Shown here: piece after piece, positions 12,771-24,287 of the stretch
Layout: every line of letters begins with the position of its first letter
Position numbering within the stretch: position 1 is the stretch's first letter
Source of the DNA: Kryptolebias marmoratus
Lineage: Eukaryota > Chordata > Actinopteri > Cyprinodontiformes > Rivulidae
DNA length: 64,000 nt
NCBI RefSeq assembly: GCF_001649575.2
Contig: NC_051433.1
Coordinates: 15,466,925 to 15,530,924 of the forward strand
Reading direction: 5' to 3'
Notes under the pieces: generated by a model
Database searches by the model: none
Seen by the model: only the letters and a program-made list of their open reading frames with translations
Told to the model about the DNA's origin: nothing
Translations under genes and position numbers: made by a program

Positions 12771-14376
12771 GAAACCTCAGATAATCCGGTACATTCTCCA
12801 TCTCAAATGATGCTAATTTATATAATAAAAAAATAAAAAAATAAATAAATCTTGTAAATAAAAACAACGATTCTACTTTTCCACCTTCTTTCTGTTACCA
12901 TGCAGCCTACCAGTCTCCTGTTCCAGTGTAAATACTTGTTTTTGTTTAGCCTTTTTACTGTTCTTGGATCTTCTGTTTAAGCTCAGTTATCTTTTACTCA
13001 GTCCGTTTGTTAGTTTTCTTCCTTACTGTGTTGGATTTATTGATTTGTTTAAGATTTTCTGCTCCTGCAGCTCCCTTTTGTTGTTTATTCAGTCACCTCC
13101 CTGCCTCCTGTCCTGTAGTTCTGCAACCAGCTCCTCTTCACTCAGACTGTGACAAGCACATACTTCATAATATTTACCTTGAAGTGTATAAAGTTGGGCC
13201 CTGTGATGGACTTGTGACCTGTCCAGTGTGTCCCCTGCCTCTCTCACAGCGTCAAGGAGAAGCTGGTAAAAGATGGATGGATGTAAAAAGTTGGAAATGT
13301 GCAAGTTAAAACTACCTTAAAGTTCTAATTAACAGTACTCAGTCAAGTGTGTTTGTACTTAATGTTCCTTTTAATATTTAGCATTTTTGGTAATCTGGAA
13401 AATTGTCAGGAGGATGACTGCGGTGTTAGTGAGTGATTTGCAAACTTTTTGAACATTAAATATACTTCAGGGATACATTGCTTTCTCATTCAATAATCGT
13501 AACCAAAATAAATATTTCAGGAGACATTATTTTGCCGGATTGTTAGAGATAGGCCCCAGATAGCAGCGGGTAAAGAAAATGGATGGGTGGTTATGGGAAA
13601 GTCGTGCTACAGCTCCCCCTGCAGATATTTGTACTTCATTTATTCCCAGTAATCTTGTTTTATTGTATTCTTCCTTGAATAAATTAAACCACGTTTTTCA
13701 TTGGTCTGTGTTGGACTTTTAACTCTGTTTAGTTCAGTTTAATCTCGTTTATTTGCTACTTTATAAAAACCTGTCTAAACATGAAACATAAATTAACAAA
13801 AGCGGTTTAAAATACAACCTGTCTGTAAAACTGTCACTAATACCATCAGCTATTACAAATATAGCCCATTAGTATTATTATCATGACGTTTAAAATGTCT
13901 TATAAAACCTAAAACTCCTACTGTCATAAATCATAATTTGTGAAAAACACCAGAACATGTTAGAAAGCTTTGTGCGCCACCTTGTGGAAATCTACTATAT
14001 TGCGTAAAGTATGATTAATATTTTCAAGCATGGGGCGTTTAAAGAGAAATGGCCTTCAGCTCATGTCTCACAGGGCTGTTTGTTTAAATACAGTTTAATA
14101 TCTGCCTCCTTTTAACTAACAGACGGCATCTGTTTTTGTGATCAAAACAATGTTGGTTTATCCACCCGCCACACTTGACTGACTTGATTTCAACAGGTTT
14201 TCTCACTTGGGTTCACTGGGTTCAGATTCCAGGCGCCCGTGAGCACGTAGATGATTTATTGTTGCTTGTTGTGAGACTCACGGTGCATCTGATGCTGTTG
14301 GAGAAGTGAATCACTTCAGTCAAACATGGCTACATGGCTTCGCATCGACCCACTGAGTCCTGCTGTTTTTGGTGCT
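12771..14376. other. Non-coding stretch with repeat fragments only
   Basis: AT-rich sequence without supportable exons. Two small fragments of the dispersed fish repeat with an ATGGATGG tail occur at about 13186-13285 and 13539-13597. Nothing else interpretable was seen. Confidence 0.5.
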
Positions 14377-14431
14377 GTTGTTATGGCAACTATAAACATT
14401 ATGTGGGAGCATGAATGGTTGTTATGGCAAC
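14377..14431. promoter_or_regulatory. Two perfect RFX X-box motifs in tandem
   Basis: GTTGTTATGGCAAC occurs exactly at 14377-14390 and again at 14418-14431, 41 bp apart. Each fits the X-box consensus GTHNYYATRRNAAC bound by RFX factors. No gene start was identified beside them, so a regulatory role is inference. Confidence 0.55.
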
Positions 14432-15905
14432 TGTCTGTGGTGGGTCAAAGGAAGCCGGAGGCAGCAGACAGAGTGACGGGGTCACTAGATTCAACAGAGT
14501 AATCTCACTTATTTTTAGAATCAAAAACGCGTCTTGGGACCAGTTTGATGCATGTTTATGGTTGTTCATCCCGACTGCTCGGGCTGTAGATTTTTGTGCA
14601 TGCTTTTGTTTTTTATTTCTCCAGTGATCAGAGGCTGTGGTGTGTTTGAGGAGCGCTGCCAGCTCATATTGGACTGAAGCTCATTTCCTCTGAGGTGGAG
14701 ACAGCTGGACCAAACATCTGGATATAACTTGGAGTCAGATAAAGGGAAAGATGCGAGAGGTCTTGGTAAAAGTAAAATTATAGTTACACTATAGTTCAAT
14801 ATTTGATTTTTTTTAACCTGCTCTCTTGTACTCCAAGCAAATTTATTAATAGTACAAACTGTGTTGTCTTTTGCTCTGAATACCTTGGTTAGTAAGTACA
14901 CTGGTAATGATATCATAAATGTGTCACAAAATCAATTTTGTGCTGCTAAAAATGTTTCTTCTCACAGTTTTTTTCCAGAGCATTTCCTCTTTTCTTCAGT
15001 TATTCTTGTGCACAGACCAACTTGATGAAATACATCCAAACTGACAGAACCCTAATTAATGAGGGTAAATGGATGGATCTGAAATATCTGCAATGTTCTC
15101 CAGGTTTGACCTCCATTAGTGTTTTTTTGTACTGACTGAAAACCTCTGATTCTGCAAAGCATGTTACCTTTGGGCTTTTTTACTCATCCTATTTAATGAG
15201 AGGCAAGACAGAGTTAGAGAAAGAGCAAAAATAAAATGCAGACATATACTTTTACAATATTTTAGTTTCTTCTGAAGAGATTAAAAAAGGCAATTTATAG
15301 GACTGAACATGAAATTTAGATCCATGTAATTTAAAGTAAATTTGACATGTTTCTACATGTATTCTCCTCAGATCAGTCTATCTGTGGAACACCTTCACTG
15401 AGAGACCCTTTAACTCTCCTTGGGACCTCCAGCCAGGGGTGCCTGAGGATGACCTGCAGCTGCGACAGGCCCGTGACAAAGACTGGGAGTCATTTGTAAT
15501 CCAAGACGTGCAGTAAATCCTGCAGACAGCCCGAGACCTAGTCGAGCACAGCGAGGCAAGCTTTGAGCTTCGTGGAGCTGATTTACTTTGGGCAGAGATC
15601 TGAGCCCTTGCCTTCTGGAAATCAATGCTATTTGGACCATGACACCATCTAATGTTATGGCCGTGCAGCTCTGTTCAGCTGTGCAGCTGGGCATACTGAG
15701 GCTTTGTGCTTCCACCGGAGGCCTTCAAGTAATCCACAAAACTGCTGTAAACGTCTCTTTATTTTCATCATGATTCTTTTGAATCGCCAAAGAACACAAG
15801 ACTTCCTAATTCGTGTTTTTAATGCACGTCTTTGCAGGTTTCCGTGGAGGCAGATGAACCTGCCTCAGCTCTCCTCACATCAACACAGTGAAGATGGTAT
15901 AAAAC
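14432..15905. other. Unassigned non-coding stretch
   Basis: No exon recognised. The moderately GC-rich part at about 15410-15860 has no long open frame on the plus strand and no recognisable protein on the minus strand. It may be a repeat remnant, but I cannot name it. Confidence 0.4.
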
Positions 15906-16426
15906 TGTCATGGTTATTGGTATTTGTGTAAGCTTCTGTTTTGTTTCTGGTTTTCTGTTTGTTTCTGTGTTCATGTGTGCTGTCACTATTCACTCCTCCC
16001 CAGTCACTCTTTTGCCCTTGATTATCTGCCACGCCCATCTCCACCTGTAAGTCATTGTAATCACTCACCTGTGCCCACTTCCCATATTATCCCTTGTGCA
16101 TATAACCTGGTCATTTTCTCCACCACCCCGCTGGATCATTGTTGTTTGTTAGATGTTGATGTTGCTCATAGCCTTGCCTTGCCTTGCCTTGCCTTGCCTT
16201 GCCTTGCCTTGCCTTGCCTTGCCTTGCCTTGCCTTGCCTTGCCTTGCCTTGCCTTGCCTTGCCTTGCCTTGCCTTGCCTTGCCTTGCCTTGCCTTGCCTT
16301 GCCTTGCCTTGCCTTGCCTTGCCTTGCCTTGCGTTTTCTAGTTTTGTTATTTTATTAAATCAGTTTTTGTTTTTGTAAAGATGACTCTGCGTCTTGGGTT
16401 CGCCACGCTCACATCGCAGTCTGACA
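15906..16426 (+). mobile_element. Solo LTR (521 bp) with 5-bp target-site duplication AAAAC
   Basis: The block begins TGTCATGG and ends CTGACA, so TGTCA/TGACA are perfect terminal inverted repeats. It is flanked by AAAAC at 15901-15905 and 16427-16431. A TATA-like CATATAACC lies near 16100 and ATTAAA near 16356, consistent with LTR promoter and polyadenylation signals. About 160 bp of its length is a GCCTT microsatellite. No internal coding region remains, as after LTR-LTR recombination. Confidence 0.8.
16171..16330. repeat. (GCCTT)32 pentanucleotide microsatellite
   Basis: Exactly 160 bp of uninterrupted GCCTT units inside the solo LTR. Open frames across it translate as repeated LPCLA and are not genes. 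Uninterrupted units suggest recent expansion and probable length polymorphism. Confidence 0.97.
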
Positions 16427-16431
16427 AAAAC

Positions 16432-17694
16432 ATCTCACTTCTTCAGACAACATTTGAACCCTGACACAGGATTTCTGTTAATGTCTTCATTAAGACAACT
16501 TGAAGGCCTTTCACTTCTAACCAGGTCTTGTTGCTGGAAACCACTGTCTGGTTAAAGGCAGTGGTTTCCTTTCCCAGTGGCAATAAGGATCGGTCATTCC
16601 TCCATCAGAAGGACAAAGCACAGGAAAACATAAGCAGCTCAGAGTTTAGACAACAGAAAACAGCTGAAATTTATTTATTTTTTTATTTGTTTTTGCTTTT
16701 TTATGATAAACCCTGACAATGAGCACACTGGGCTGCTTTCAAAGCTTAGTTGGGTGATATAGTTGTAATTACTTTAGATTTCCAGCAGATGGAGACAAAG
16801 GACATGCTTTGGTCGAACAGCAGCTACTACAGGAAATAAAATCTGAGAAAATATCTCACCTGTGTTAATATATGGTAGCAGCCCCTGCATAATCAGTTCT
16901 TAGGAGGCTTTAGTGTCTTTTCACCTTCACAATTGTCAGAATACTAAAAAAACAACAAAAAAAACAATTTCTTATTTAAAAATAATTTTAAATTCAGTTC
17001 ACATAATATTGCTACTTAACGTTTTCGGTCAACTGCATTATGTATCAATAAACGCATTTTTATGTATAAAAGGTTACACCTTTAAATAGGTAAATTAACA
17101 TAAATGTTTGCAGACAGAAAGTAGCAGAGATGAGTTATGATGCGCAACAAAATGTCAAACCAGACGTGTTCTGGTTTATGTGGTGTTTGTCTAAACCATT
17201 AAGCCTCCAGGACTCACTGACTGTTCTTTATACAACTGTAACAAAAACACTATATTTTATTATAAAAATGGGTAAAAGCTGCTTCCAAGACAGCAAACAA
17301 ACATTACAAGTCCCCAGACAAACAAACAAAAAAAAAAGGAAATCAGCTTCAATTCACATAATATTGCCACTAGTTTAAAGGTGCTAATGACATTCCAGAC
17401 TGACTTAATTTTGAAAATAAATAAATAAAAACATGAATACTTGGCTTGTTGAAAGGCTTGTGATGCTGAGCACTGAAACATTAGTGCTGCCCTGGAATAA
17501 ACCTAAGAATGAGTGTTATTATATATGAATATCCAACTAGCCTAACCAAAAAGGTGGTGATCAGTGCACGTTTGAATCACGTCTCATGCATGTTTTGTTG
17601 CAATTCTAAATGTCACCACAGACAGACTGGTTCATGTGGTTAAATGAATGAAGAGTGTCACTCTTAAATGCTTTCAAAAACAACCAAAACAAAG
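16432..17694. other. AT-rich spacer downstream of bhlhe40
   Basis: Contains short poly-A and poly-T runs and no recognisable exon or repeat family. Confidence 0.5.
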
Positions 17695-18807
17695 ATCCAT
17701 GGGAAAAATAACTTTATTAATACACTTATATGATATATATCAACATTTATAGACAAAATATGTACATCAGACATCTCTCTTTAGGTCCCAAAATATAAAA
17801 CCTTAAGTACCTCTCTCTGTAGAAAACTAGTTTTCTGGTAAAACTTACATTCACATCTCCCCTCTTTGCTTCTCCAACTTCAGTATTCATACATTACAGA
17901 AGAAACACCTGCAGTTTATCAGCTTTTTTTTTTAATCTTTCTTTTTTTTTCTTCACAAGTAAAAAGGCAACAGCAAGAACAAACACCGGGTTTGACTTGA
18001 GCAGAAACACGTTGAGTAGGTCCAGCACAGTGCTACAGAATGTACAGCTTCTGAGTTCACGACATCGTCCGCGCACTCTACACGCCCTCCTAACGTACTG
18101 TCTGGGTGGGCAGAGTGCAAGAACGGGTATCAAAAATAGAAATGTACAAGAAGTTTATGGACAATAATTACATGACTCCGTCTCAACTGGCTGTTTGTCA
18201 ACAGAAAAGTACAAGACACTCACTTTGGCCATGTGGTGGCCTATCCCTTCATCCACCAAGGTTGTATCCTCATACCCGTCTGTTTACACTTTGAGGACAT
18301 CCTTGAGTTTTATGGTGACAGTCATCCTGATGTCTGGCTCAAAGGGCGTGTTCCAGTTATCAGAATGGTGAGCAAAGGACATAGGCAACAAACTTTGGGT
18401 GACTAATTATGGCTAATTTGGTGGAAAGGTTTCTAGAGTACAAAGAGGTGAGTCTTTATCGCAACAGCTACAAGATGCGACAATGTTGTTTACATCTCCA
18501 CAGCAGCATCTAAAACATTTGTCTTTACATTCAACCAACATATATATGTGTGTGTGTGTGCAGGGCAGTTTTGTTTATGATACATCAGAAAAGAGGAAAA
18601 CCACTGAGCTTTAAACATTCACTCAGAGCGTTTGCATCCCTCTCAGTGGGGCTGGATGCTGCTCTGAACCTTTGTCTACATAATCATTTCTACAAGTCAT
18701 GAGGAAACGAGGAGGTGAATGATTATGAACAGCTCTGTCATGTTCTCTGTCCCACTGCTGGCTTCGTCTCCGGCTACTAGAAAGACATTGTCCCTTCTTT
18801 TTTTTTT
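17695..18807 (-). other. bhlhe40: bhlhe40 3' UTR (inferred extent)
   Basis: Runs from the stop codon at 18808-18810 to just past the first minus-strand AATAAA, at 17718-17713. It is AT-rich with U-rich runs on the transcript strand. The exact cleavage site is not visible. Confidence 0.6.
17713..17718 (-). promoter_or_regulatory. bhlhe40: Polyadenylation signal AATAAA, bhlhe40
   Basis: TTTATT on the plus strand. I see no other canonical signal between it and the stop codon about 1.1 kb upstream. Confidence 0.6.
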
Positions 18808-20862
18808 TCATTCTTTGGTTTCCAGGTTGAGGGGTGGTACTTGCTTCAGTGCCTGAAGGAGGGCAGGGGAGTCCATGGGGGTCTGAGATATAGCTGGCGC
18901 CGGTGATCCTCCTCTGGGAGACAGCACCAGCTGAGGTGGGGGCGGTCTCTCACCTGACAGGGTGGGCGAGGAGCCTCCCACGCCGGGGTACAGCATGGGC
19001 ACGGCTCCAGGATACCAGCATTTCTCCAGCATTGGCAGGTAAGCTGCAGCAGAGGGTGGAATGAGGTAGAACGGCATGCAGAGTGGGTGTGGCGGAGGCG
19101 GCGGGTGGCTGGGGGAGACGCTCATGTAGCTACCGAAGCCGCTGGAGGACGACGAGATGGAGGACTCGCCGCTGGAGAGCAGCTCGTCCTCGGAGGACTC
19201 GGCGCGGGCCCGTTTGTGGCGAGGTTCGTCGTCCTCCTGCTTGATGCCGGAGCTCTGCGGTCGCTTCGGCTGGCTCTCCTGACCGTAATAATCTGGGCGA
19301 CCCTGCAGAGCCCCTCTTTCGCTTTTCTCCAGCTCTCCCCCGTAGCCACTGTCTGTGTCCGTGTCGCTGCCGCTCTGCTCGCTGCTTGTCGGAGCGTACG
19401 CCCGCTGGATGACAGGCACACAGTTCCTGCCGTAGCCCTCTGTGGGCTTCGGGGGCATGCTGGTGGGCGCCTCCTTGTGAGGTTGGTGCTGTTGGTAGGT
19501 CGGGATCTCCTCGGGACGAGGGCTGAGCGGGGTGTGGGGTCGGGGCACACTCTGCAGAACCTCCGCAGCAATTTTGTGAAGGTGGCTGACCAGATGAGAC
19601 GGAGTTACGTCTTCGGCAGACTCGTGACTGGCGAGATACTGAAGAACCTCCTTGGCGCACATGTGGAAGCCAGAGCGAAACATCTCTTCCGACTTCTCCT
19701 GGTTAACAGGTGGCTGCTCTGTAAAACAAAGGAACAAGAACATCAGTGAGAAACTTTGTAATTCACACAGATGTGCTTTTTTTTTTTTTAAACAGGCAAC
19801 GATCAAAGTCATCTTGATCCTGTAGTTCTGAACTCATTTGACTATTTAGCATTCTGTTCTGCAGCTACTTTACATCTGTGTGCATGTCAAGCGTCTGCGG
19901 CTCACCGATTTGCATGCCGCTCTGCAGAGCCAGGATCTTCTGCTGCTGCTGCTCCAGAAGGGAGGTGAGGGCTTTCACATGCTTGAGCGTGAGCTCTAAA
20001 ACCACAGCCTTCTCCAGATGGCCCAGAGTCTGCGGGAGACGCGCACAGTCAGCACATCTTAACTGCTTACCCAACACACAGAGACTAAGCTGCGCTAATG
20101 CTGGGCGCAAGGCCTTATCTACTGTCATACATTCATTTAATTAGCGAGGCAACTGCAGCAACTAATAAGCAGCAACACGGGAAGGCGACCACTAGAGGGC
20201 GCACGGTCAAATCCCATTTTTTCCCCCCTCCCAGCCTCGAGCCACAGTGTAAACTTACAGTGAGTTTTAGGTGCTCGGGTAATAAATCTTTCAGCTGAGC
20301 GATGCACTCGTTTATCCGATCGCGTCGTTTCTTCTCAATAAGCCTGTGAGGCAGCTTGTAGGTGTCCTGCGCAGAACAAACAAGGCACGTTGCGTAAATA
20401 CATTCCCAATAATCCGAGGCAGAGTTACACCCATCACGGGGAAAGGATCCAGAAGTTATGTCACAGCCAAAAAAAATGGGTCAGCCATTTATGACAACTT
20501 CTGTCCGCTTTAATTCCCTCCTTGGAGATTATAAGCGCTAAGCCCCGCGGTTTGAGCGCATTAACAAGTTTGCAGCTGATAATAATAAAAATGATAATAT
20601 TAAAAAGCGCACACTTACTTTGCTCTCCTCTCCTCTCTTCATTCCCCGCCTGGGTTTATACACGTACATCTGGAAATCCATCCTAAAAGGACCAAACAGG
20701 GCAGACACATTCAGAATAACACAACTCTCATGAGAGCTTTTGGTAGAAAAAATAGGCTTTTTTTTTTTTTTTTTGCCAGAGTCTGACTTACCCCTGCACG
20801 TCTGACAGATCAGCGTGGTGTTTGGACAGAGACGGTGGCTGTGCGCTCGGGATCCGCTCCAT
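18808..20862 (-). CDS. bhlhe40: Class E bHLH-Orange transcriptional repressor DEC1 (bhlhe40), complete, five coding exons
   Basis: DEC1/Stra13 is a nuclear repressor that binds CACGTG E-boxes, feeds back on CLOCK:BMAL1 and responds to hypoxia and cAMP. Coding exons in transcript order are 20862-20792, 20682-20619, 20366-20259, 20029-19906 and 19718-18808 (1278 nt, 425 residues). All junctions are GT-AG and in phase. The start has a strong context (A at -3, G at +4), and the protein opens MERIPSAQPP as in vertebrate DEC1. The basic region and helix-loop-helix span about residues 46-105, including KLPHRLIEKKRRDRINECIA. The Orange domain is about 134-172 (FRSGFHMCAKEVLQYLASHE). VPVIQRAYAP, SGSDTDTDSGYGGE, a sumoylation-type IKQE and FYLIPPSAAAYLPMLEKCWY follow; the end is NLETKE. 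There is no WRPW, as expected for DEC rather than HES. DEC2 (bhlhe41) is excluded by the N-terminus and by itpr1 as neighbour. Confidence 0.97.
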
Positions 20863-20887
20863 GCTTTGTACTCCAGTAATAAAAATA

Positions 20888-20919
<32 letters not shown>

Positions 20920-21200
20920 GAAGAAGAAGAAAGGATAGCGCAGCTCCGGTCAAGATTTAGGTCAGGTTACTAATAAACGCGCAGCCAAGCAAAAAGCTTG
21001 TGAATGGTAACAGCAAAACAAAAAAACGCTTTAAAAAATAATAAAAATGTTTACGACTTCGCCATGTTTTCGCGTCGCTCTTGTTCTAAACGCTGTCAGA
21101 GTTATTCCATGTGAGTCCCTCCGCAGAAGGATGCCGAGCCTCCCTCGACGGCGCGCTCGGGGTAAAGTGGCGGAGCTCGGACCGACGAGTTGAATAAACC
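20863..21200 (-). other. bhlhe40: bhlhe40 5' UTR (extent approximate)
   Basis: Sequence between the start codon and the GC-rich promoter. It contains an ATT/CTT triplet run on the transcript strand only a few tens of bases upstream of the ATG. The transcription start site is not directly visible and no clear TATA box was found. Confidence 0.4.
20884..20931. repeat. (AAT)n(AAG)n triplet microsatellite at the bhlhe40 5' end
   Basis: A run of about eleven AAT units followed by four AAG units on the plus strand. On the transcript strand it reads CTT then ATT repeats, ending about 20 nt before the start codon. Confidence 0.9.
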
Positions 21201-21237
21201 CTCTGACTCTCCGCTCAGCCTTGACCTACCTCCCCGT

Positions 21238-21360
21238 CACATGAGGCTCACGTGTTAGACGGCGCTGTATTCTCGGTGTGGGGGGGGCGGCCCGCTCGCA
21301 GCGGACCCGGCGCCCGATTGGCCGGAGCGCGGCTGACGTCAGAGGGAGGGCGGGGCGCTG
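21238..21360 (-). promoter_or_regulatory. bhlhe40: bhlhe40 proximal promoter cluster: E-boxes, CCAAT box, CRE, GC box
   Basis: Within about 0.5 kb upstream of the start codon are an E-box CACATG (21238-21243) and, 5 bp away, the canonical E-box CACGTG (21249-21254). An inverted CCAAT (ATTGG, 21316-21320), a perfect cAMP element TGACGTCA (21334-21341) and a GGGCGGGGC GC box (about 21349) follow. The surrounding DNA is CpG-rich. E-box and CRE control fits the known circadian, autoregulatory and cAMP responses of DEC1. A further CACGTG lies at 21676-21681. Confidence 0.7.
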
Positions 21361-22149
21361 CGGATCCCGTGTACCACCACGCTGAAGAGTGTGGCAACAA
21401 GGCCCGGGAGCGAAGGCGAGACCCGGACGGGATTTCAGCGGGGACTGGCGAGCGGAAACAATGCCACCATGTAAACAGTGTAGGGCGACACAAATGCACC
21501 GAGGAAAGAGGGGTAAAAACAACATGGCGACATTAGAAATGTGGATTTAAAAAACATTAGCAGGCGGTATAGTTGGAAAATTAGCCCGCTAGCTGTTGTT
21601 CTAATTTAATATTCACGCTGATGCTGCTAATAATAATAATTTGCAGGCCAAACGGTGCGGTCACGGTGGGAGTGCCACGTGCACCTGTGCGTGGCCGGCT
21701 GCGTGGAGTCCGTGCCTGTTGTCATGAGGCGTGCAGCCTGTCACGTTGATCTCCTCATGGCCCCAGGAGCCTGCTGGGCAGACAAAGCACATCATCACAT
21801 CCAGCTCATCCTGCACAAGGCAGCTACACCTGTCTGCAGACCAGGGTCAAAACAACCCCTACACACACACACCCCCTTTATTTTCTCCTTTAAAGCACAG
21901 AGTCCTCACAACAAACAATGCATCAAGCTTTTACACTAGAATGGTTTTCTGTTTTCCAAACAGTATCAGCCTGCTGTGTGGCTCAAAAAAAATCTTACCA
22001 ATTCAGATAAAGCTGGTTAAGGCGGGTGATAATGTAATTACCTGTATGTGTGTTTGCTTGCAGTGTTACTTAAATATCCCAAACCATTGGACAGATTTTA
22101 GCAGCTCTGATTAATCAGATGTGTTGGTTTTTCAATAAAAAACATTTAA
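21361..22149. other. Short intergenic spacer between itpr1 3' end and bhlhe40 promoter
   Basis: Falls from CpG-rich to AT-rich toward 22.1 kb. No exon was recognised. Several short plus-strand frames overlap the CpG-rich part and look fortuitous. Confidence 0.5.
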
Positions 22150-24200
22150 AACTAACAACAGAGAGCTTTTATTTTTATTGAGTGCTTTTAAAAGTGCACA
22201 TATCTTTCTCCATAAACAGAGTTTTTGATGGATAATAGTGCTTTTGGAGAGACACTGGAGTACTGAGGCAGGGTGGAGGACTCATGAATTACAAAATCAT
22301 CCTTGCACATGACGGGTCGGTTATAATTAAATATTCTTAATAATGACAGAAGGATACTGGAGTCAAAACAGATGTGTGATACAATCAAACTGAATAAGAT
22401 TTAAACAACGGGTAAAAACAATTGTTTATTTCATGTGTTAATATGTATTTATGTCTGTGACGAAGTGGCAAATGTCAGGACATTCGAAATATTGTACAAA
22501 TGGTCTTTTTGCGCTGATTACAAAGTGAATTAAAAGTGCGTAAACTGTACGAGCATGTTTTTTTTTTTTTTTTTTACTGCATGATTTTTTTTTACCAAGT
22601 GCACTTCCTCATTTGGGGAAGGCTACAAACGAGAATAAATAATTCCCAAACGAGTTGTTTTTAAACCTTTTGAGTCACGATCACCTTTAGTGTGCTTGAG
22701 GAAAGCTGACGGCCATTTAGAAACAGTAGTTTAACCTTTGAGCTAAACTCTGAAGTATCTAAATAAACTTCATGGTAGTGACTTGGGGGAAATACCAAGC
22801 CTTCATTTCCTTCAGTGTGACATTTGGTTTGGTTCTCCTCTCGACTTCACGGCTGACGCAGATACAGTTTTCACCAACAGAATATTTTGCACACTTATTT
22901 TTATTTAAATAAGCTCCAAGAATGGAATGTACAATCCAGACACAAACCTTCAATTAGTCTGGTCAAGCAGCACACCAAGTAACATCAGTATAAACCTTCT
23001 TTTCCTCTCAAACACTCAGAACTCTGTCATTCTTTTAGTGATGTTTTACAAAGTGAACAAAAACACAATTATTTAGGTGCTACAAAACAAATATCAGTGC
23101 ACAGGACTAAGCTGATTTAGGAAAGTGTCCATAACTCTGTGTAGACCGACTGAAGTGGAATATTAATGTCTGCATGACATCGCTCCCAGAACCCTAAAAT
23201 TAAGATGTGTGTTTCTGTTGGAAGTCAAAAAACAAACTAAATAAAAACAATCATAAACCTACTTGTATATTAAAGCAAAAAAAATAAAAAATAGGCTTTG
23301 CTGCATGTCTCCAGTAAATCCATACTGTCCATTTGTCATCTGGAAAGGATTCTCAGAGGTCAGGGTTATTTATCTTTACAAAAAAAAAGCTTCCATGTCG
23401 CTCAGAATCTCTTTCGTTTTTTTTATCTAAACTGTCCCAGAACAAACAAGACCTCAGTTTGCGATAGTCATAAATTCTGAATGTGAAAAATAAACACATG
23501 CCTTCATTTAAAAAAAAAGGACTGTATGGGTTTTATAATTAAGCCACATTAATGGACTCATGGAAAATAGTTATAAATTCTGTTTTAACCCTGCTCTGTC
23601 TTTACATTTTGTATAGAAAATAAACTATTTCAAATAAAAAAAACATATATAATCCAAAAATAGTTACTTCTTTAGACGTTGCATGTTCTGTAGCATTCCA
23701 ATTGCTGTCAGATGAAAACAGATTTTTAAATAATGTGTTGTACAAGTGAAAAACAAAAAGGCCTTCAAATCAACATGTGACCTGAGTTTGCTGGTGAAAC
23801 ACCGAGGAGTAAAACCTCACCACAAGGACACTTACTGGGAAAACTTAATCAGGAACACCGACTAAACTTTGGTTGCCAGAGAGGTCTAATCCAGAAGACA
23901 GTCAGAGAAGGAAACTTTGAATTCGCGTTCATCTTCTCGACTTACGGGACTGACGTCTGACGGCCCGAGGCACTTTGTGCACACCTAACCCACGCAGACG
24001 TGCCCACGCTAGGAAGCTTCTTAACTTTCCCTTCACACAGACTCTCAAAAAATACCTGCTGATTCAAAAAAACAATCATCTAGCAGTGTCTGGTGAAGAA
24101 CAGCGTCAGGCATTGATCTAAATACGTTTGGGCACTTTTTTGGTATTTTTACAGCGTGTGGGGCACACTCAGGGACTGGTGAAATTGTCCTCAGGAGGCC
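22150..24200 (-). other. itpr1: itpr1 3' UTR (inferred extent)
   Basis: Follows the stop codon at 24203-24201. It has AT-rich composition and no further coding similarity. Candidate minus-strand AATAAA signals occur near 22905, 22428 and, as an overlapping pair, at 22179-22168, so alternative polyadenylation is possible. The distal pair gives about 2.0 kb. Confidence 0.55.
22168..22179 (-). promoter_or_regulatory. itpr1: Double AATAAA polyadenylation signal, candidate distal end of itpr1
   Basis: On the minus strand two AATAAA hexamers lie back to back (AATAAAAATAAA). This is the last strong signal before the CpG-rich bhlhe40 promoter. Confidence 0.5.
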
Positions 24201-24287
24201 TCAGGCAGGCTGCTGGGGATTAATATTCAAGTGTGGGGGATGACCCAGAAGTCCGATTCGTTGTTTCTGCTTCCTCTGCTCGGTCAT
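24201..24287 (-). CDS. itpr1: itpr1 last coding exon
   Basis: Acceptor CTGTGCAG, then [18 protein letters not shown] and the tail ending NPQQPA with a TGA stop. This ending is specific to type 1 receptors. Confidence 0.97.
   Translation of the reverse strand: MTEQRKQKQRIGLLGHPPHLNINPQQPA

Noticed and set aside
15924..16358. 144-codon plus-strand open frame of repeated LPCLA
   Set aside because: It is the GCCTT microsatellite within a solo LTR read in an open frame; all three frames on that strand are open for the same reason.
1..17700. Search for arl8b or edem1 exons, the next genes beyond BHLHE40 in human
   Set aside because: No matching protein stretch was found on either strand.
19087..19749. 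220-codon plus-strand open frame
   Set aside because: Antisense shadow of the GC-rich last coding exon of bhlhe40.
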